Assembly: GCA_003577315.1 (NCBI GenBank)
Contig: QEVK01000019.1
Span: forward strand, 110,627-174,626
DNA length: 64,000 nucleotides
Direction: 5' to 3'
Origin: Hyphomicrobiales bacterium
GTDB taxonomy: Bacteria; Pseudomonadota; Alphaproteobacteria; Rhizobiales; Rhizobiaceae
The position numbers and the translations under genes were made by a program. Positions 33,982-44,945 of this stretch are shown in pieces (the first letter of the stretch is position 1; each line of letters opens with the position of its first letter). Under the pieces are notes generated by a model. That model saw nothing but the letters and a program-made list of their open reading frames with translations, had not been told where the DNA came from and made no database searches.

Positions 33982-36182
33982 GCTGCTGCGCGCCCGGAGC
34001 CGACGGCTTCGCGGGCGGCGTCCAGTCGCTGCCGTCCGACGACGAGGTCCGCTTCTCGGCCCGCAATCTCGGCGACGGCGTGTTCCAGACCGAGCTGTCG
34101 GTTCCGGCCGTGCATTGCGGCGCCTGCATCCGGAGCATCGAGGCCGGCCTCGGCCGGCTCGACGGCGTCGAGGCGGCGCGGGTCAACCTGTCGACGCGGC
34201 GCGTCACCGTGCGCTGGCGCGGAGAGGCGCTGCCGCCCATCGTCGCGACGCTGGCGCGGCTGGGCTACGCGCCCACCGTCTTCGACGAGCCGGAGGGCGA
34301 GAAGGACCGCACGCTTTCCGAGCTGCTCGTGGCCGTCGCGGTGTCGGGCTTCGCCGCCGGCAACATCATGCTTCTGTCGGTCTCGGTGTGGTCGGGCGCG
34401 GAGGGCGCGACGCGCGACCTCTTCCACTGGGTCTCGGCGCTGATCGCGCTGCCGGCGATGTTCTTCGCCGGGCGCATCTACTACCGCTCGGCCTGGGGCG
34501 CGCTGAAGCACGGGCGCATGAACATGGACGTGCCGATCGCCATCGGCATCACCATGGCCTATGCGTTGAGCCTCTACGAGACGATCCACAGCGGGCCGCA
34601 CGCCTATTTCGACGCCTCGGTGACGCTGCTGTTCTTCCTCTTGATCGGGCGCTCGCTCGACCACGTCATGCGCGAGCGGGCGCGCACGGCGGTCAAGGGG
34701 CTGGCGCGGCTCGCCCCGCGCGGCGCGCTGGTGATCGGCGCGGGCGGCGCCCGCGACTATCTGGCGCTTTCCGAGATCGAGCCGGGCATGCGCCTCCTCG
34801 TCGCCGCCGGCGAGCGCATCCCGGTCGACGCCGTGGTCGAGGCCGGCCTCTCCGACATCGACCGCTCGCTGGTGAGCGGCGAGAGCGCGCCGCAGAAGGT
34901 GGCCGAGGGCGACGCCATCCAGGCCGGCACGCTCAACCTGACCGGGCCGCTGACGCTTGCCGCCACCGCGCGCGCCGAGGATTCGTTCCTGGCCGAGATG
35001 CTGCGCATGATGGAGGCGGCCGAGGGCGGGCGCGCGCGCTATCGCCGCATCGCCGACCGCGTCTCGGCGGCCTACGCGCCGGTGGTTCACCTGACGGCGC
35101 TCGCGACCTTCCTCGGCTGGATGGCCGCGACCGGCGGCGACTGGCACCGCGCCGTCACCGTGGCGATTGCCGTCCTCATCATCACCTGCCCCTGCGCGCT
35201 CGGCCTTGCCGTGCCCATCGTGCAGGTGGTGGCGGCGCGCCGGCTGTTCGAGCACGGCATCATGGTGCGCGACGGCGGCGCCATGGAGCGGCTGGCCGAG
35301 GCCGACGTCGCCGTGTTCGACAAGACCGGCACGCTGACGCTCGGCCACCCGCGCTTGCAGAACCTCCAGCAGATCGCGCCGGAGGCGCTGGCGGCGGCGG
35401 CCGCGCTCGCCGCCAATTCGCGCCATCCGCTGTCGCAGGCCGTCGCCGTCTACGACGAGGGCAAGGGCCCCGTCTTCGAGGCGGTGGCGGAAAGGCCCGG
35501 CTTCGGCGTCGAGGGCCGCGCCGAAGGCAGCCTGTGGCGGCTCGGCCGCGCGGAATGGGCGCGCGGGGACGGGGCCTCCGGCGAGGTTGCGGACGAGGGC
35601 ACGGTGCTTTCGCGCGACGGCGCGGTGCTGGCGCGCCTCGAGTTCGACGACGCCATCCGCCCCGACGCGCGCGAGGCGCTCGCCGAGCTCGAGGACCGGC
35701 TCGGCCCGGTCGAGATGCTGTCGGGCGACACCGCACGCGCCTGCCGCCGCGTCGCCGACCGGCTCTCCATCGCCCATGTCGAGGCCGGGCTGATGCCGGC
35801 GGACAAGGTGGCGCGCATCGAGGCGCTGGCGCGCCAGGGCCGCAAGGTGCTGATGGTCGGCGACGGGCTGAACGACGCGCCCGCGCTCGGCGCCGCGCAT
35901 GTGTCGATGGCGCCGGCCACCGCCGCCGACATCGGCCGCAACGCCGCCGATTTCGTGTTCCTGCGCGACAGCCTCTCGGCGGTGCCGGTGGCGCTCGACG
36001 TGTCGCGGCGCGCCGGCCGGCTGGTGCGCCAGAACGTGGCGCTCGCCATCGTCTACAACGTCTTCGCCGTGCCGGTCGCCATCCTCGGCTACGTCACGCC
36101 GCTGATCGCGGCGGTGGCCATGTCGACCTCCTCGATCATCGTCATCGCCAATGCCCTGCGATTGGGAAGGGTCCGGCGATGA
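33978..36182 (+). CDS. ccoI: P1B-type copper-transporting ATPase for cbb3 oxidase (CcoI/FixI)
   Basis: A 734-residue heavy-metal ATPase that supplies copper to CcoN. It has an N-terminal MSCC and an HMA domain with HCGAC (C47, C50), the CPC transmembrane motif at 404-406, the phosphorylation site DKTGTLT at about 448, the TGE-type actuator loop (SGES), an N-domain HP motif (SRHPLS), and GDGLNDAPAL in the P domain. All key residues for a working pump are present. It overlaps ccoH and ccoS by four bases each. Confidence 0.96.
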   Translation: MSCCAPGADGFAGGVQSLPSDDEVRFSARNLGDGVFQTELSVPAVHCGACIRSIEAGLGRLDGVEAARVNLSTRRVTVRWRGEALPPIVATLARLGYAPTVFDEPEGEKDRTLSELLVAVAVSGFAAGNIMLLSVSVWSGAEGATRDLFHWVSALIALPAMFFAGRIYYRSAWGALKHGRMNMDVPIAIGITMAYALSLYETIHSGPHAYFDASVTLLFFLLIGRSLDHVMRERARTAVKGLARLAPRGALVIGAGGARDYLALSEIEPGMRLLVAAGERIPVDAVVEAGLSDIDRSLVSGESAPQKVAEGDAIQAGTLNLTGPLTLAATARAEDSFLAEMLRMMEAAEGGRARYRRIADRVSAAYAPVVHLTALATFLGWMAATGGDWHRAVTVAIAVLIITCPCALGLAVPIVQVVAARRLFEHGIMVRDGGAMERLAEADVAVFDKTGTLTLGHPRLQNLQQIAPEALAAAAALAANSRHPLSQAVAVYDEGKGPVFEAVAERPGFGVEGRAEGSLWRLGRAEWARGDGASGEVADEGTVLSRDGAVLARLEFDDAIRPDAREALAELEDRLGPVEMLSGDTARACRRVADRLSIAHVEAGLMPADKVARIEALARQGRKVLMVGDGLNDAPALGAAHVSMAPATAADIGRNAADFVFLRDSLSAVPVALDVSRRAGRLVRQNVALAIVYNVFAVPVAILGYVTPLIAAVAMSTSSIIVIANALRLGRVRR

Positions 36183-36346
36183 GCATGCTCATCTACCTGA
36201 TCCCGGTGGCGCTGTTCCTCGGCGCGCTGGCGCTCCTCGCCTTCCTGTGGGCGCTCAGGAGCGGCCAGTACGAGGACCTCGACGGCGCGGCCGAGCGCGT
36301 GCTGCTCGACGACGAGGACGAGCCGCAGACGCCCGCGAAACGCTGA
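36179..36346 (+). CDS. ccoS: cbb3 oxidase assembly protein CcoS
   Basis: A 55-residue single-pass membrane protein: MSMLIYLIPVALFLGALALL forms the helix, then FLWALRSGQYEDLDGAAERV, the invariant CcoS motif (QY-DL-G-A-R). It is required for cofactor insertion into CcoN. The ATG overlaps the ccoI stop (ATGA), closing the ccoGHIS operon. Confidence 0.93.
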   Translation: MSMLIYLIPVALFLGALALLAFLWALRSGQYEDLDGAAERVLLDDEDEPQTPAKR

Positions 36347-36458
36347 ACGCCGCTGCCCTTGCCGGATATTCGCGCTGGACCTAGCCCCGCGCCGGCGGCG
36401 GGTCCATGCTCGATCCTTCCTTCATGCGCGCATGGGGAGCCCAGATGGGGAGCACAGG

Positions 36459-38060
36459 ATGATCCCGCTTCGATTTTGTCGCCGCACGGTCCTTCGCGGA
36501 ACCGCGCTCCTTCTCGCCCCGCTCGCCCTGCCGGCGCGGCTTTTCGCCAACGGCGGACGCCTGGTCGTCGCCGCCGATTCGGAGCCGCGCAACCTGAACC
36601 CGGCCATCGTCGCTTCCAACGGCGTCTTTTTCGTCGCCTCCAAGGTGATCGAGCCGCTGGCCGAAGCGTCCTATGACGGCAGGGACGGGCTCGCGCCCCG
36701 CCTCGCCGTGGCGTGGGAAGGCTCGGCCGACGGGCTTTCCGCCACCTTCCGGCTGCGGCAGGGCGTGACGTGGCACGACGGCAAGCCCTTCACATCGGCC
36801 GACGTCGCCTTCTCGGCGCTGAAGGTGTGGAAGCCGTTGCAGAATCTCGGCCGCCTCGTCTTCGCCAATCTCGAGGCCGTCGACACGCCCGACGACCACA
36901 CCGCGATTTTCCGCTTCTCCAGGCCGACGCCGTTCCAGCTGATCCGCAACGCGCTGCCGGTCGTCTCCAGCGTGGTGGCGAAGCACGTGTTCGAGAACGA
37001 GGCCGACATCGCGGCAAGCCCGCTCAACAACCGGCCGATGGGCACAGGGCCGTTCCGCTTCGCCGAGCACAGGCCGGGCGAATATTATCTTCTGGAGCGC
37101 AACCCCGACTATTGGGGCGAGGGGGAGCCGAAGCTCGACCAGATCGTCTTTCGCGTGCTGCCAGACCGGGCGGCGGCGGCCGGCGCGCTGGAGGCGGGCG
37201 AGATCCACCTCGCCGCCTTCAGCCAGGTGCCGCTCGCCGACCTCGACCGCATCGCGAAGGTCGAGGGCATCGCCGTCCACACCAGGGGCTACGAGGCGCT
37301 GACCTACCAGCTCTGCGTCGAGATCAACCATCGCCGCAAGGAGCTTGCCGACCTTGCCGTGCGGCGGGCCATCGCGCACGCCATCGACCGCGACTTCGTG
37401 GTGCGCACCATCTTCCTCGGCCACGCGCAGGCCTCGACCGGCATCGTGCCGAAGAACGCGCCGGAGTTCCACGAGGCCGACGTGCCGGCCTATCCGTTCG
37501 ACGTCGAGCGCGCCAACGCGCTGCTGGACCGGGCCGGCTACAAGCGCGGGCAGGACGGCGTGCGCTTCTCGCTCCGGCTGCTGCCGGCGCCCTACTTCAC
37601 CGAGACGCGGCAGTTCGGCGACTATCTGCGCCAGGCGCTGGCGGCAATAGGCATCGAGGCCGTGGTGGTCAACAACGACGCCGCCGCGCACCAGAAGGCG
37701 GTCTATGCCGACCACGATTTCGACCTTGCGGTGGCGCCGACCGTGTTCCGTGGCGACCCGGCGATCTCGACAACCATCCTCGTGCGCAGCGGGACGCCGG
37801 CCGGCGTGCCGTTCTCCAACCAGGGCGGCTACGAGAATGCGGGGATCGACGCGCTGATAGACGAGGCCGCCGAGACCGTCGACACGGCCGCCCGCACCGC
37901 GCTCTACCGCCGGCTCCAGCAACTGGTGGCGCAGGACCTGCCGCTGATCAACGTCGCGGAATGGGGCTTCGTCACGGTGGCGAGCGACAGGGTCGCGAAC
38001 GTCTCCAGCAACCCGCGCTGGGCGGTGTCGAACTGGGCGGATACGGCGCTGGAATCGTGA
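36459..38060 (+). CDS. ABC transporter substrate-binding protein, peptide/dipeptide type
   Basis: A 533-residue SBP_bac_5 family protein with a twin-arginine-like signal, CRRTVLRG followed by a hydrophobic run ending LPARLFA, suggesting Tat export. The DppA/OppA-like core shows LRQGVTWHDGKPFTSADVAF, MGTGPFRF, YWGEGEPKLDQIVF and AIAHAIDRDFVV. The family carries di- or oligopeptides, nickel chelates, opines or sugars; sequence alone does not tell. The ATG at 36459 was preferred because it puts RR close to the start; an ATG at 36432 is in frame. First gene of a five-gene importer. Confidence 0.88.
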   Translation: MIPLRFCRRTVLRGTALLLAPLALPARLFANGGRLVVAADSEPRNLNPAIVASNGVFFVASKVIEPLAEASYDGRDGLAPRLAVAWEGSADGLSATFRLRQGVTWHDGKPFTSADVAFSALKVWKPLQNLGRLVFANLEAVDTPDDHTAIFRFSRPTPFQLIRNALPVVSSVVAKHVFENEADIAASPLNNRPMGTGPFRFAEHRPGEYYLLERNPDYWGEGEPKLDQIVFRVLPDRAAAAGALEAGEIHLAAFSQVPLADLDRIAKVEGIAVHTRGYEALTYQLCVEINHRRKELADLAVRRAIAHAIDRDFVVRTIFLGHAQASTGIVPKNAPEFHEADVPAYPFDVERANALLDRAGYKRGQDGVRFSLRLLPAPYFTETRQFGDYLRQALAAIGIEAVVVNNDAAAHQKAVYADHDFDLAVAPTVFRGDPAISTTILVRSGTPAGVPFSNQGGYENAGIDALIDEAAETVDTAARTALYRRLQQLVAQDLPLINVAEWGFVTVASDRVANVSSNPRWAVSNWADTALES

Positions 38061-38097
38061 TAGGCTGGCACAATCCGTCGCTTGCCCGCAGCCGCGC

Positions 38098-39087
38098 ATG
38101 AACCGTGCCTTCCGCCTTGTGAGGCGTCGAGCCCTGACCGCCGTTCCCGTGCTGCTGATCGTCGCGGCCGGCGCCTTCCTGCTGCTCGAGGCGGCGCCCG
38201 GCGACGCGGCCGACGCCTATCTGCTGTCGATCGGCGGCGGCGATCCGGCCTTCGTCGCGGCCTTGCGCGAGCAATGGGGCCTCGACGGCTCGCTCTCCTC
38301 GCGGCTGTGGCTCTACCTTTCCGCGCTGGCGCGGCTCGACCTCGGCTGGTCGCTCGCCTTCGACCGGCCGGTGCGCGACCTCGTCGCCGAGCGCCTGCCG
38401 GCGACGCTGTGGCTGATGGGGGCGGCGACGGCGCTGTCCTTCCTGCTCGGCTCCGCGCTCGGCGTCGTCGCCGGCGCGCGCCCGGGCAGCCTTGCCGACC
38501 GGCTGCTTTCCGCCGGCTCGCTCGCCGTCTATGCGGTGCCGGGCTTCTGGCTCGGGCTGGTGCTGATCGTGGTGTTCTCGGTCAGGCTGCGCTGGTTTCC
38601 CACCGCCGGCATCGAGACGGTGGCGTCGGGCAAGGCCGGCCTCGCCCGCGCGCTCGACATCGCCCGGCACCTGGCGCTGCCGGTCGCCTCGCTGTCGCTG
38701 ATCTATCTGGCGCTGTTCCTGCGCATGATGCGCGCCGGCATGGCCGAAGCCTGGCGGCAGGACTATGCGCTGGCCGCGCGGGCGCGGGGCCTCGGGCGCT
38801 TCCGCATCGCGGTGCGCCACATCGCGCGCAACGCGCTTTTGCCGCTCGTCACCATGCTGGGGCTCCAGGCCGCCTCGATGCTGGGCGGCAGCGTCGTCAT
38901 CGAGAGCGTGTTCGCCATTCCCGGCTTCGGCCGGCTGGCGCACGAGGCGGTGGCGGCGCGCGACGCGCCGCTGCTTTGCGGCATCATCCTCGTCAGCGCC
39001 GTCATGGTCGTGGCGGTCAACCTTGCCGTCGACCTCGCCTATGCGGCCCTCGACCCGCGCGTCGAGGATGGGGAGGCGCGGGCGTGA
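38098..39087 (+). CDS. Peptide-type ABC transporter permease (DppB-like)
   Basis: A 329-residue inner-membrane permease with six predicted helices. The EAA loop is recognisable (DYALAARARGLGRFRIAVRH followed by IARNALLPLV), and the N-terminal helix plus GDAADAYLLSIGGGDP matches DppB/OppB. Overlaps the next permease gene by GTGA. Forms the channel together with the product of 39084-39914. Confidence 0.9.
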   Translation: MNRAFRLVRRRALTAVPVLLIVAAGAFLLLEAAPGDAADAYLLSIGGGDPAFVAALREQWGLDGSLSSRLWLYLSALARLDLGWSLAFDRPVRDLVAERLPATLWLMGAATALSFLLGSALGVVAGARPGSLADRLLSAGSLAVYAVPGFWLGLVLIVVFSVRLRWFPTAGIETVASGKAGLARALDIARHLALPVASLSLIYLALFLRMMRAGMAEAWRQDYALAARARGLGRFRIAVRHIARNALLPLVTMLGLQAASMLGGSVVIESVFAIPGFGRLAHEAVAARDAPLLCGIILVSAVMVVAVNLAVDLAYAALDPRVEDGEARA

Positions 39088-39914
39088 GCGTGCTTGCGCG
39101 GCTCGCCCGCACGCCCGAGGGCGCGGCCGGGCTCGTCCTTCTGGCGCTGCCGGTGGCGGCCGCGCTCGCGGCGCCCTTCCTCTTTCCCGCCGACCCGCTG
39201 GCCATCGCCGGCCCGGCGCTGGCGCCGCCCTTCAGCGACGCCGCCTTTCCGCTCGGCACCGACCGGCTCGGCCGCGACGTGCTCGCCGGCCTCGTCCACG
39301 GCGCGCGCGCCTCGCTCATGGTGGGGCTGGCGGCCGCCTTCGTCGCCGTCGCCTTCGGCGCGCTGGTCGGCACCATTGCCGGCTTTTCCGGCGGGCTCGC
39401 CGACGAGGCGCTGATGCGGCTGACCGAGGCGTTCCAGACCGTGCCGGGCTTCCTGCTCGCGCTCGCCTTCGTGTCCGTCGCCGGCGGCTCGCTGCCGGTG
39501 GTGGTCGCGGCCATCGCGCTCGGGGCCTGGACCGGGCCGGCGCGGCTGGCCCGCGCCGAGGTGCTGTCGATCCGCGGCCGCGACTATGTGGCGGCCGCGC
39601 GCGTCGCCGGCATGCGCGCGACCGAGATCGCGCTGCGCGAGGTGCTGCCCAACGCGCTGCCGCCGGTGCTGGCGCTCAGTTCCGTCATCGTCGCCAATGC
39701 GGTGCTGGTCGAGGCGGCGCTGTCCTTCCTCGGCCTCGGCGACCCCAACCTCATCACCTGGGGCTCGATGATCGCCGAGGGCCGCACCATGCTGCGCTCG
39801 GCGCCGCACCTGTCCATCGTGCCCGGCCTCGGCCTCGTCGTCACCGTGCTCGGCGTCCACCTCCTGTCCGAGGGGCTGGCCGAGGCGCTGGCGACGCGGA
39901 GGGCGCGGGCATGA
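39084..39914 (+). CDS. Peptide-type ABC transporter permease (DppC-like)
   Basis: A 276-residue permease of the DppC/OppC group, starting at GTG 39084. PLGTDRLGRDVLAGLVHGAR is the diagnostic motif, and the EAA loop is RDYVAAARVAGMRATEIALR. Five to six membrane helices are expected. Starts and stops overlap its neighbours, so translation is coupled. Confidence 0.9.
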   Translation: MSVLARLARTPEGAAGLVLLALPVAAALAAPFLFPADPLAIAGPALAPPFSDAAFPLGTDRLGRDVLAGLVHGARASLMVGLAAAFVAVAFGALVGTIAGFSGGLADEALMRLTEAFQTVPGFLLALAFVSVAGGSLPVVVAAIALGAWTGPARLARAEVLSIRGRDYVAAARVAGMRATEIALREVLPNALPPVLALSSVIVANAVLVEAALSFLGLGDPNLITWGSMIAEGRTMLRSAPHLSIVPGLGLVVTVLGVHLLSEGLAEALATRRARA

Positions 39915-40699
39915 GCGGCCTCGCCGTCGCGCTCAGCGGCCTGTCGGTCGCCCATGCGGGCGCGGCGCGGCCGGCCCTTTCCGGCATCGACCTCGCCATC
40001 GCCGCCGGGACGCGGCTCGCCGTCATCGGCGAAAGCGGCTCGGGCAAGTCGACGCTGGCGCTGGCGCTGGCCGGGCTTTTGCCCGACGACGCGAGCGTCG
40101 AGGGTCGCCTTGCATGGCCGGGCCTCGGGCGCGCGCCGCTTGCCGGCCGCGACATCGGCTTCGTGTTCCAGGATGCGGGCGCGAGCCTCAACCCGGTGCT
40201 GCGCGTCGGCGCGCAGGTGGCCGAGGTGGCGCGGGTTCATCTTGGCCTTTCGCGGCGGGACGCCGCCGCCCATGCCCGCGCCCTGTTCCGGCGCGTGCGC
40301 CTGCCCGACCCGGAGGCGGCGATGCGCGCCTTCCCGCACCAGCTTTCCGGCGGCCAGCGTCAGCGCGTGGCCATCGCCGCGGCGATCGCGGCGCGACCCC
40401 GGCTGCTGATCGCCGACGAGCCGACCAGCGCGCTCGACACCATCGTGCAGGCGAGGATCGTGTCGCTGCTCGACGCGCTGGTGCGCGAGGACGGCATGAC
40501 GCTCGTCTTCGTCACCCACGACATCGCGCTCGCCTCCGGCTTCGCCGACCGCATCGCCGTGCTCGACGGCGGGCGGCTGGCGGAGGAGGGACCGGCGGCC
40601 GCTGTGCTGTCGGCGCCGCGGGCGTCGCAGACGGCGCGGCTGATTTCCGGCCATATCGGCCTCGACACGCCGCCGCTGGTGGCGCGGGCCGCGCCATGA
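39911..40699 (+). CDS. Peptide-type ABC transporter ATP-binding protein 1
   Basis: A 262-residue ABC ATPase: Walker A GESGSGKST, Q-loop VFQDAGASLNP, signature LSGGQRQRV, Walker B LLIADEPTSALD and switch VTHD are all present. It is shorter than DppD/OppD (about 320-330) because the C-terminal oligopeptide-transporter extension is missing, as in NikD-sized proteins. Overlaps both neighbours as ATGA. Confidence 0.9.
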   Translation: MSGLAVALSGLSVAHAGAARPALSGIDLAIAAGTRLAVIGESGSGKSTLALALAGLLPDDASVEGRLAWPGLGRAPLAGRDIGFVFQDAGASLNPVLRVGAQVAEVARVHLGLSRRDAAAHARALFRRVRLPDPEAAMRAFPHQLSGGQRQRVAIAAAIAARPRLLIADEPTSALDTIVQARIVSLLDALVREDGMTLVFVTHDIALASGFADRIAVLDGGRLAEEGPAAAVLSAPRASQTARLISGHIGLDTPPLVARAAP

Positions 40700-41481
40700 G
40701 CGCGCCGCTTCTGGCCGCGCACGGCCTGTCGAAGACCTTCGTGGCGGGAGGCCGCCGCGCCGTGGCGCTGGACGGCGTGTCGCTGTCGGTCGCGCCGGGC
40801 GAGACGCTCGGCCTCGTCGGGCCGTCCGGCTGCGGCAAGTCGACGCTGGCGCGGGTGCTGCTGCGGCTCACCGAGCCGGACGAAGGCCGCATCGACTTCG
40901 CCGGCGCCGAGCTTTCCGCGCTGAAGGGCGAGCGGCTCAGGCGCATGCGCCCGCGCATCCAGATGGTGTTCCAGGACCCGCTTTCCGCCTTCAACCCGCG
41001 CGCCACCGTCGCCGACGCGGTCGGCGACCCGCTGCGCATCCATCGCCTGGTGCCGCGCCGCGAGCGGCCGGCGGCGGTGGCAGCGCTGCTCGAGCGGGTC
41101 GGGCTTTCGGCCGGGCTCGCCGGCCGGCCGGTCCACGCCGTCTCCGGCGGCCAGCGCCAGCGCGTGGCGATCGCCCGTGCGCTCGCCACGCGGCCCGAGA
41201 TGATCGTGCTCGACGAGGCGGTGTCGGCGCTCGACGTGACGGTGCGCGGCCGCATCCTCGACCTTCTCGTCTCGCTCCAGCGCGAGCGCGGCATCGCCTG
41301 CCTGTTCATCTCGCACGACCTCGCCGTGGTGCGCGCGGTCTCGCATCGCATCGCCGTCATGGACGGCGGGCGGATCGTCGAGGAAGGCCTGGCGCGGCAG
41401 GTCGTGGCCGAGCCGCGCTCGCCAACGGCGCGCGCGCTGGTCGCGGCCGTGCCGCGCCTCGCCGCCGGCGGGGGGATCTAG
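40696..41481 (+). CDS. Peptide-type ABC transporter ATP-binding protein 2
   Basis: A 261-residue partner ATPase: Walker A GPSGCGKST, Q-loop MVFQDPLSAFNPRAT, signature VSGGQRQRV, Walker B MIVLDEAVSALD and switch ISHD are intact. Also lacks the C-terminal extension of DppF/OppF. Last gene of the importer operon. Confidence 0.9.
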   Translation: MSAPLLAAHGLSKTFVAGGRRAVALDGVSLSVAPGETLGLVGPSGCGKSTLARVLLRLTEPDEGRIDFAGAELSALKGERLRRMRPRIQMVFQDPLSAFNPRATVADAVGDPLRIHRLVPRRERPAAVAALLERVGLSAGLAGRPVHAVSGGQRQRVAIARALATRPEMIVLDEAVSALDVTVRGRILDLLVSLQRERGIACLFISHDLAVVRAVSHRIAVMDGGRIVEEGLARQVVAEPRSPTARALVAAVPRLAAGGGI

Positions 41482-41570
41482 AGGAGGCGGTTTGTGGACA
41501 TCGCGGCAACGCCCTCCCGCGTGTCGGCGCGTTCGTGTAAGGAGCCGCGGGATAGCGGAACGAGGCACCG

Positions 41571-42029
41571 ATGCAGATAAAGGACATTCCCGCGATGTGG
41601 GTGCTGGCGGTGCGCCGCCGGCTGCGCATTCCCGACATCGCGCCGGCGACGGCAGAGCTCTCCCCCCTGATCGAGCGGCAGATCGAGGAGGCGGGGATGG
41701 AGGCCGCCGGGCCGTGGCTTTTCATCTCCCGGGGGCTGCCGGGCGACGCCTCGACCGCCTTCGACTGGGAAATCTGCCGTCCCGTGGTCAGGCCGCAGGA
41801 CTATCGCGGCGCGGTCGCGCTTGGCCGCCTGCCGCCGGTCACGGTGGCGAGCCGCGAGCATGAGGGCGCGTTGAGCACCCTGTTTTCCGAGGGCTACGCG
41901 CCGCTCATCCGGGAGGTCGAGGCGTCGGGCCGCGCCTTGTCGGGCGAAAGCCGGGAGGTCTATCACGCCTGGAACGGGCCGGAGGCCGCGACCAACCGCG
42001 TGGAGATCCAGTTCTGCCTGCGGCGCTGA
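41571..42029 (+). CDS. GyrI-like / effector-binding-domain protein
   Basis: A 152-residue stand-alone protein that resembles the AraC effector-binding (GyrI-like) fold: an N-terminal strand VLAVRRRLRIPDI, AGPWLFISRGL, DWEICRPVVRPQDY, a loop with TVASREHEGALSTLFSEGY, and a C-terminal NRVEIQFCLRR. No DNA-binding domain is attached. Such single-domain proteins bind small molecules or gyrase. It is not clearly linked to either neighbour. Confidence 0.65.
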   Translation: MQIKDIPAMWVLAVRRRLRIPDIAPATAELSPLIERQIEEAGMEAAGPWLFISRGLPGDASTAFDWEICRPVVRPQDYRGAVALGRLPPVTVASREHEGALSTLFSEGYAPLIREVEASGRALSGESREVYHAWNGPEAATNRVEIQFCLRR

Positions 42030-42169
42030 GGCCGCCGCCCGCCGCGAGCGCCGGAGATTGACCGCACCCCCCGGAAGGGTAGAATGATTTCGTGCCGCAA
42101 CGCCGGGAGGAGGCGAGGGCGGCCGCAACAACCCCCGCAGGTGGACGTCGCGCATTCCGGGAGGAGCGA

Positions 42170-43147
42170 ATGAGCGCTACGGCGGCAGTCGGACATGCCG
42201 ACAGGGTGCATGCCGCGATCGCAACCGACGAGGCGGCGCGCTCGGCGCTGGTGGCGTCGTGGCGGCGCTCGGCGGCGCTGCACCGTCTCGACCCGGCCGA
42301 ACGCACGCCGCCCCGGCGGCTGAGCGAAGGCGAGCTCGGCCTCGCGCGCCAGCGCATCGAGCGGCTGATCCGCGCGGCGCAGGCGAGCCTCGACCGGCTC
42401 TATCTCGCCGTCGGCGGCGTCGGCTGCTGCGTGCTTCTGGCCGACCGCGACGGCGTGCCGGTGGAGCGGCGGGGTGCTGCCGGCGACGACCGCACCTTCC
42501 GCGACTGGGGGCTGTGGACCGGCACCGTCTGGAGCGAGGAGAGCGAGGGCACCAACGGCATCGGCACCTGCCTCGTCGAGGGCCGGGCGCTGACCATCCA
42601 TCGCGACCAGCACTTCTTCTCGCGCAACACGGCGCTGTCGTGCACCACGGCGCCGATCCACGACCATGAGGGCGACCTCGCCGCCGCGCTCGACGTGTCG
42701 TCCTGCCGCGCCGACCTGACGGAAGGCTTCGTCCACCTGATCCAGATGGCGGTGGGGGATGCGGTGCGCCGCATCGAGGCGGAGAATTTCCGCCTCGCCT
42801 TTCCGCATGCCCGCGTGGTGCTGGCGCCGACGCCGGACAATTCGCCCGCCGCCCTCATCGCCGTCGACGGCGACGACCTCGTCGTCGGCGCGACGCGCTC
42901 GGCGCGGCTGGCGCTCGGCCTGACGGGCGACAGCTTCTCCCGGCCGCTGCCGGCGACCGACCTGCTCGGCGGGGCGTCGGGCGAGAGTTTCGGGGGCGGG
43001 GGTTTCGCCGGCGCCGAGCGCGCCGTGCTGCAACGCGCGCTCGCCCGCGCGCAGGGCAACGTCTCGGCGGCCGCGGAGGCGCTCGGCGTCTCGCGCGCCA
43101 CGCTTCACCGCAAGCTGGCGCGCCTCGGCATCCGCCGCGCGCACTGA
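42170..43147 (+). CDS. GAF-Fis transcriptional regulator (AcoR-like without AAA+ domain)
   Basis: A 325-residue regulator. An AcoR-type N-terminal region (VASWRRSAALHRLDPAERTP) leads to a GAF domain at about 80-200 (WSEESEGTNGIGTCLVEGRA; FSRNTALSCTTAPIHDHEGD). A C-terminal Fis-type HTH follows at about 285-322 (LARAQGNVSAAAEALGVSRA). The sigma-54-activating AAA+ module that normally lies between GAF and Fis is absent, so it cannot be a classical sigma-54 activator. The ATG at 42170 has a strong RBS (GGGAGGAGCG). It directly precedes the aldehyde dehydrogenase it probably controls. Confidence 0.88.
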   Translation: MSATAAVGHADRVHAAIATDEAARSALVASWRRSAALHRLDPAERTPPRRLSEGELGLARQRIERLIRAAQASLDRLYLAVGGVGCCVLLADRDGVPVERRGAAGDDRTFRDWGLWTGTVWSEESEGTNGIGTCLVEGRALTIHRDQHFFSRNTALSCTTAPIHDHEGDLAAALDVSSCRADLTEGFVHLIQMAVGDAVRRIEAENFRLAFPHARVVLAPTPDNSPAALIAVDGDDLVVGATRSARLALGLTGDSFSRPLPATDLLGGASGESFGGGGFAGAERAVLQRALARAQGNVSAAAEALGVSRATLHRKLARLGIRRAH

Positions 43148-43160
43148 ACGGACGGCCGAC

Positions 43161-43178
43161 TGTCTCATTCCTGCGACA
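43161..43178 (+). promoter_or_regulatory. Candidate operator for the GAF-Fis regulator
   Basis: TGTC (43161-43164) and GACA (43175-43178) form an inverted repeat with a ten-base spacer, of the TGT-N-ACA class bound by AcoR-type Fis domains. It is the only such repeat noticed in the 207-bp gap before the aldehyde dehydrogenase. Confidence 0.4.
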
Positions 43179-43354
43179 GATCGCGCTTGCGGCGCGCGCG
43201 CGTGACATGACGCCGCCATCGTCCCGGGCGACAATCCTGCCTATCCCGCGCTGCCCCGCGCAGCCGCGGTTCCGGGCGCGATCCCGAAAGGCGGGAAGCC
43301 GGTTTTCGGGCGAGATCGCGCTCAAGGGAAAACGAGGAGGAAGTGGAGGAAACC

Positions 43355-44872
<1,518 letters not shown>

Positions 44873-44945
44873 TCCTCCCGGGCCGGGGCGGCGTGGCCCG
44901 CGCGGCCGCGCCGCCCTATATCTTCAGGCAAGGGAGGTTCTCGCC

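Noticed and set aside
36459..41481. Nickel transporter nikABCDE
   Set aside because: ATPase sizes fit, but there is no nickel-linked neighbour and the binding protein looks peptide-like; left unassigned.
43148..43354. A sigma-54 (-24/-12) promoter before the aldehyde dehydrogenase
   Set aside because: No GG-N10-GC element of convincing form was found, and the adjacent regulator lacks the AAA+ module.
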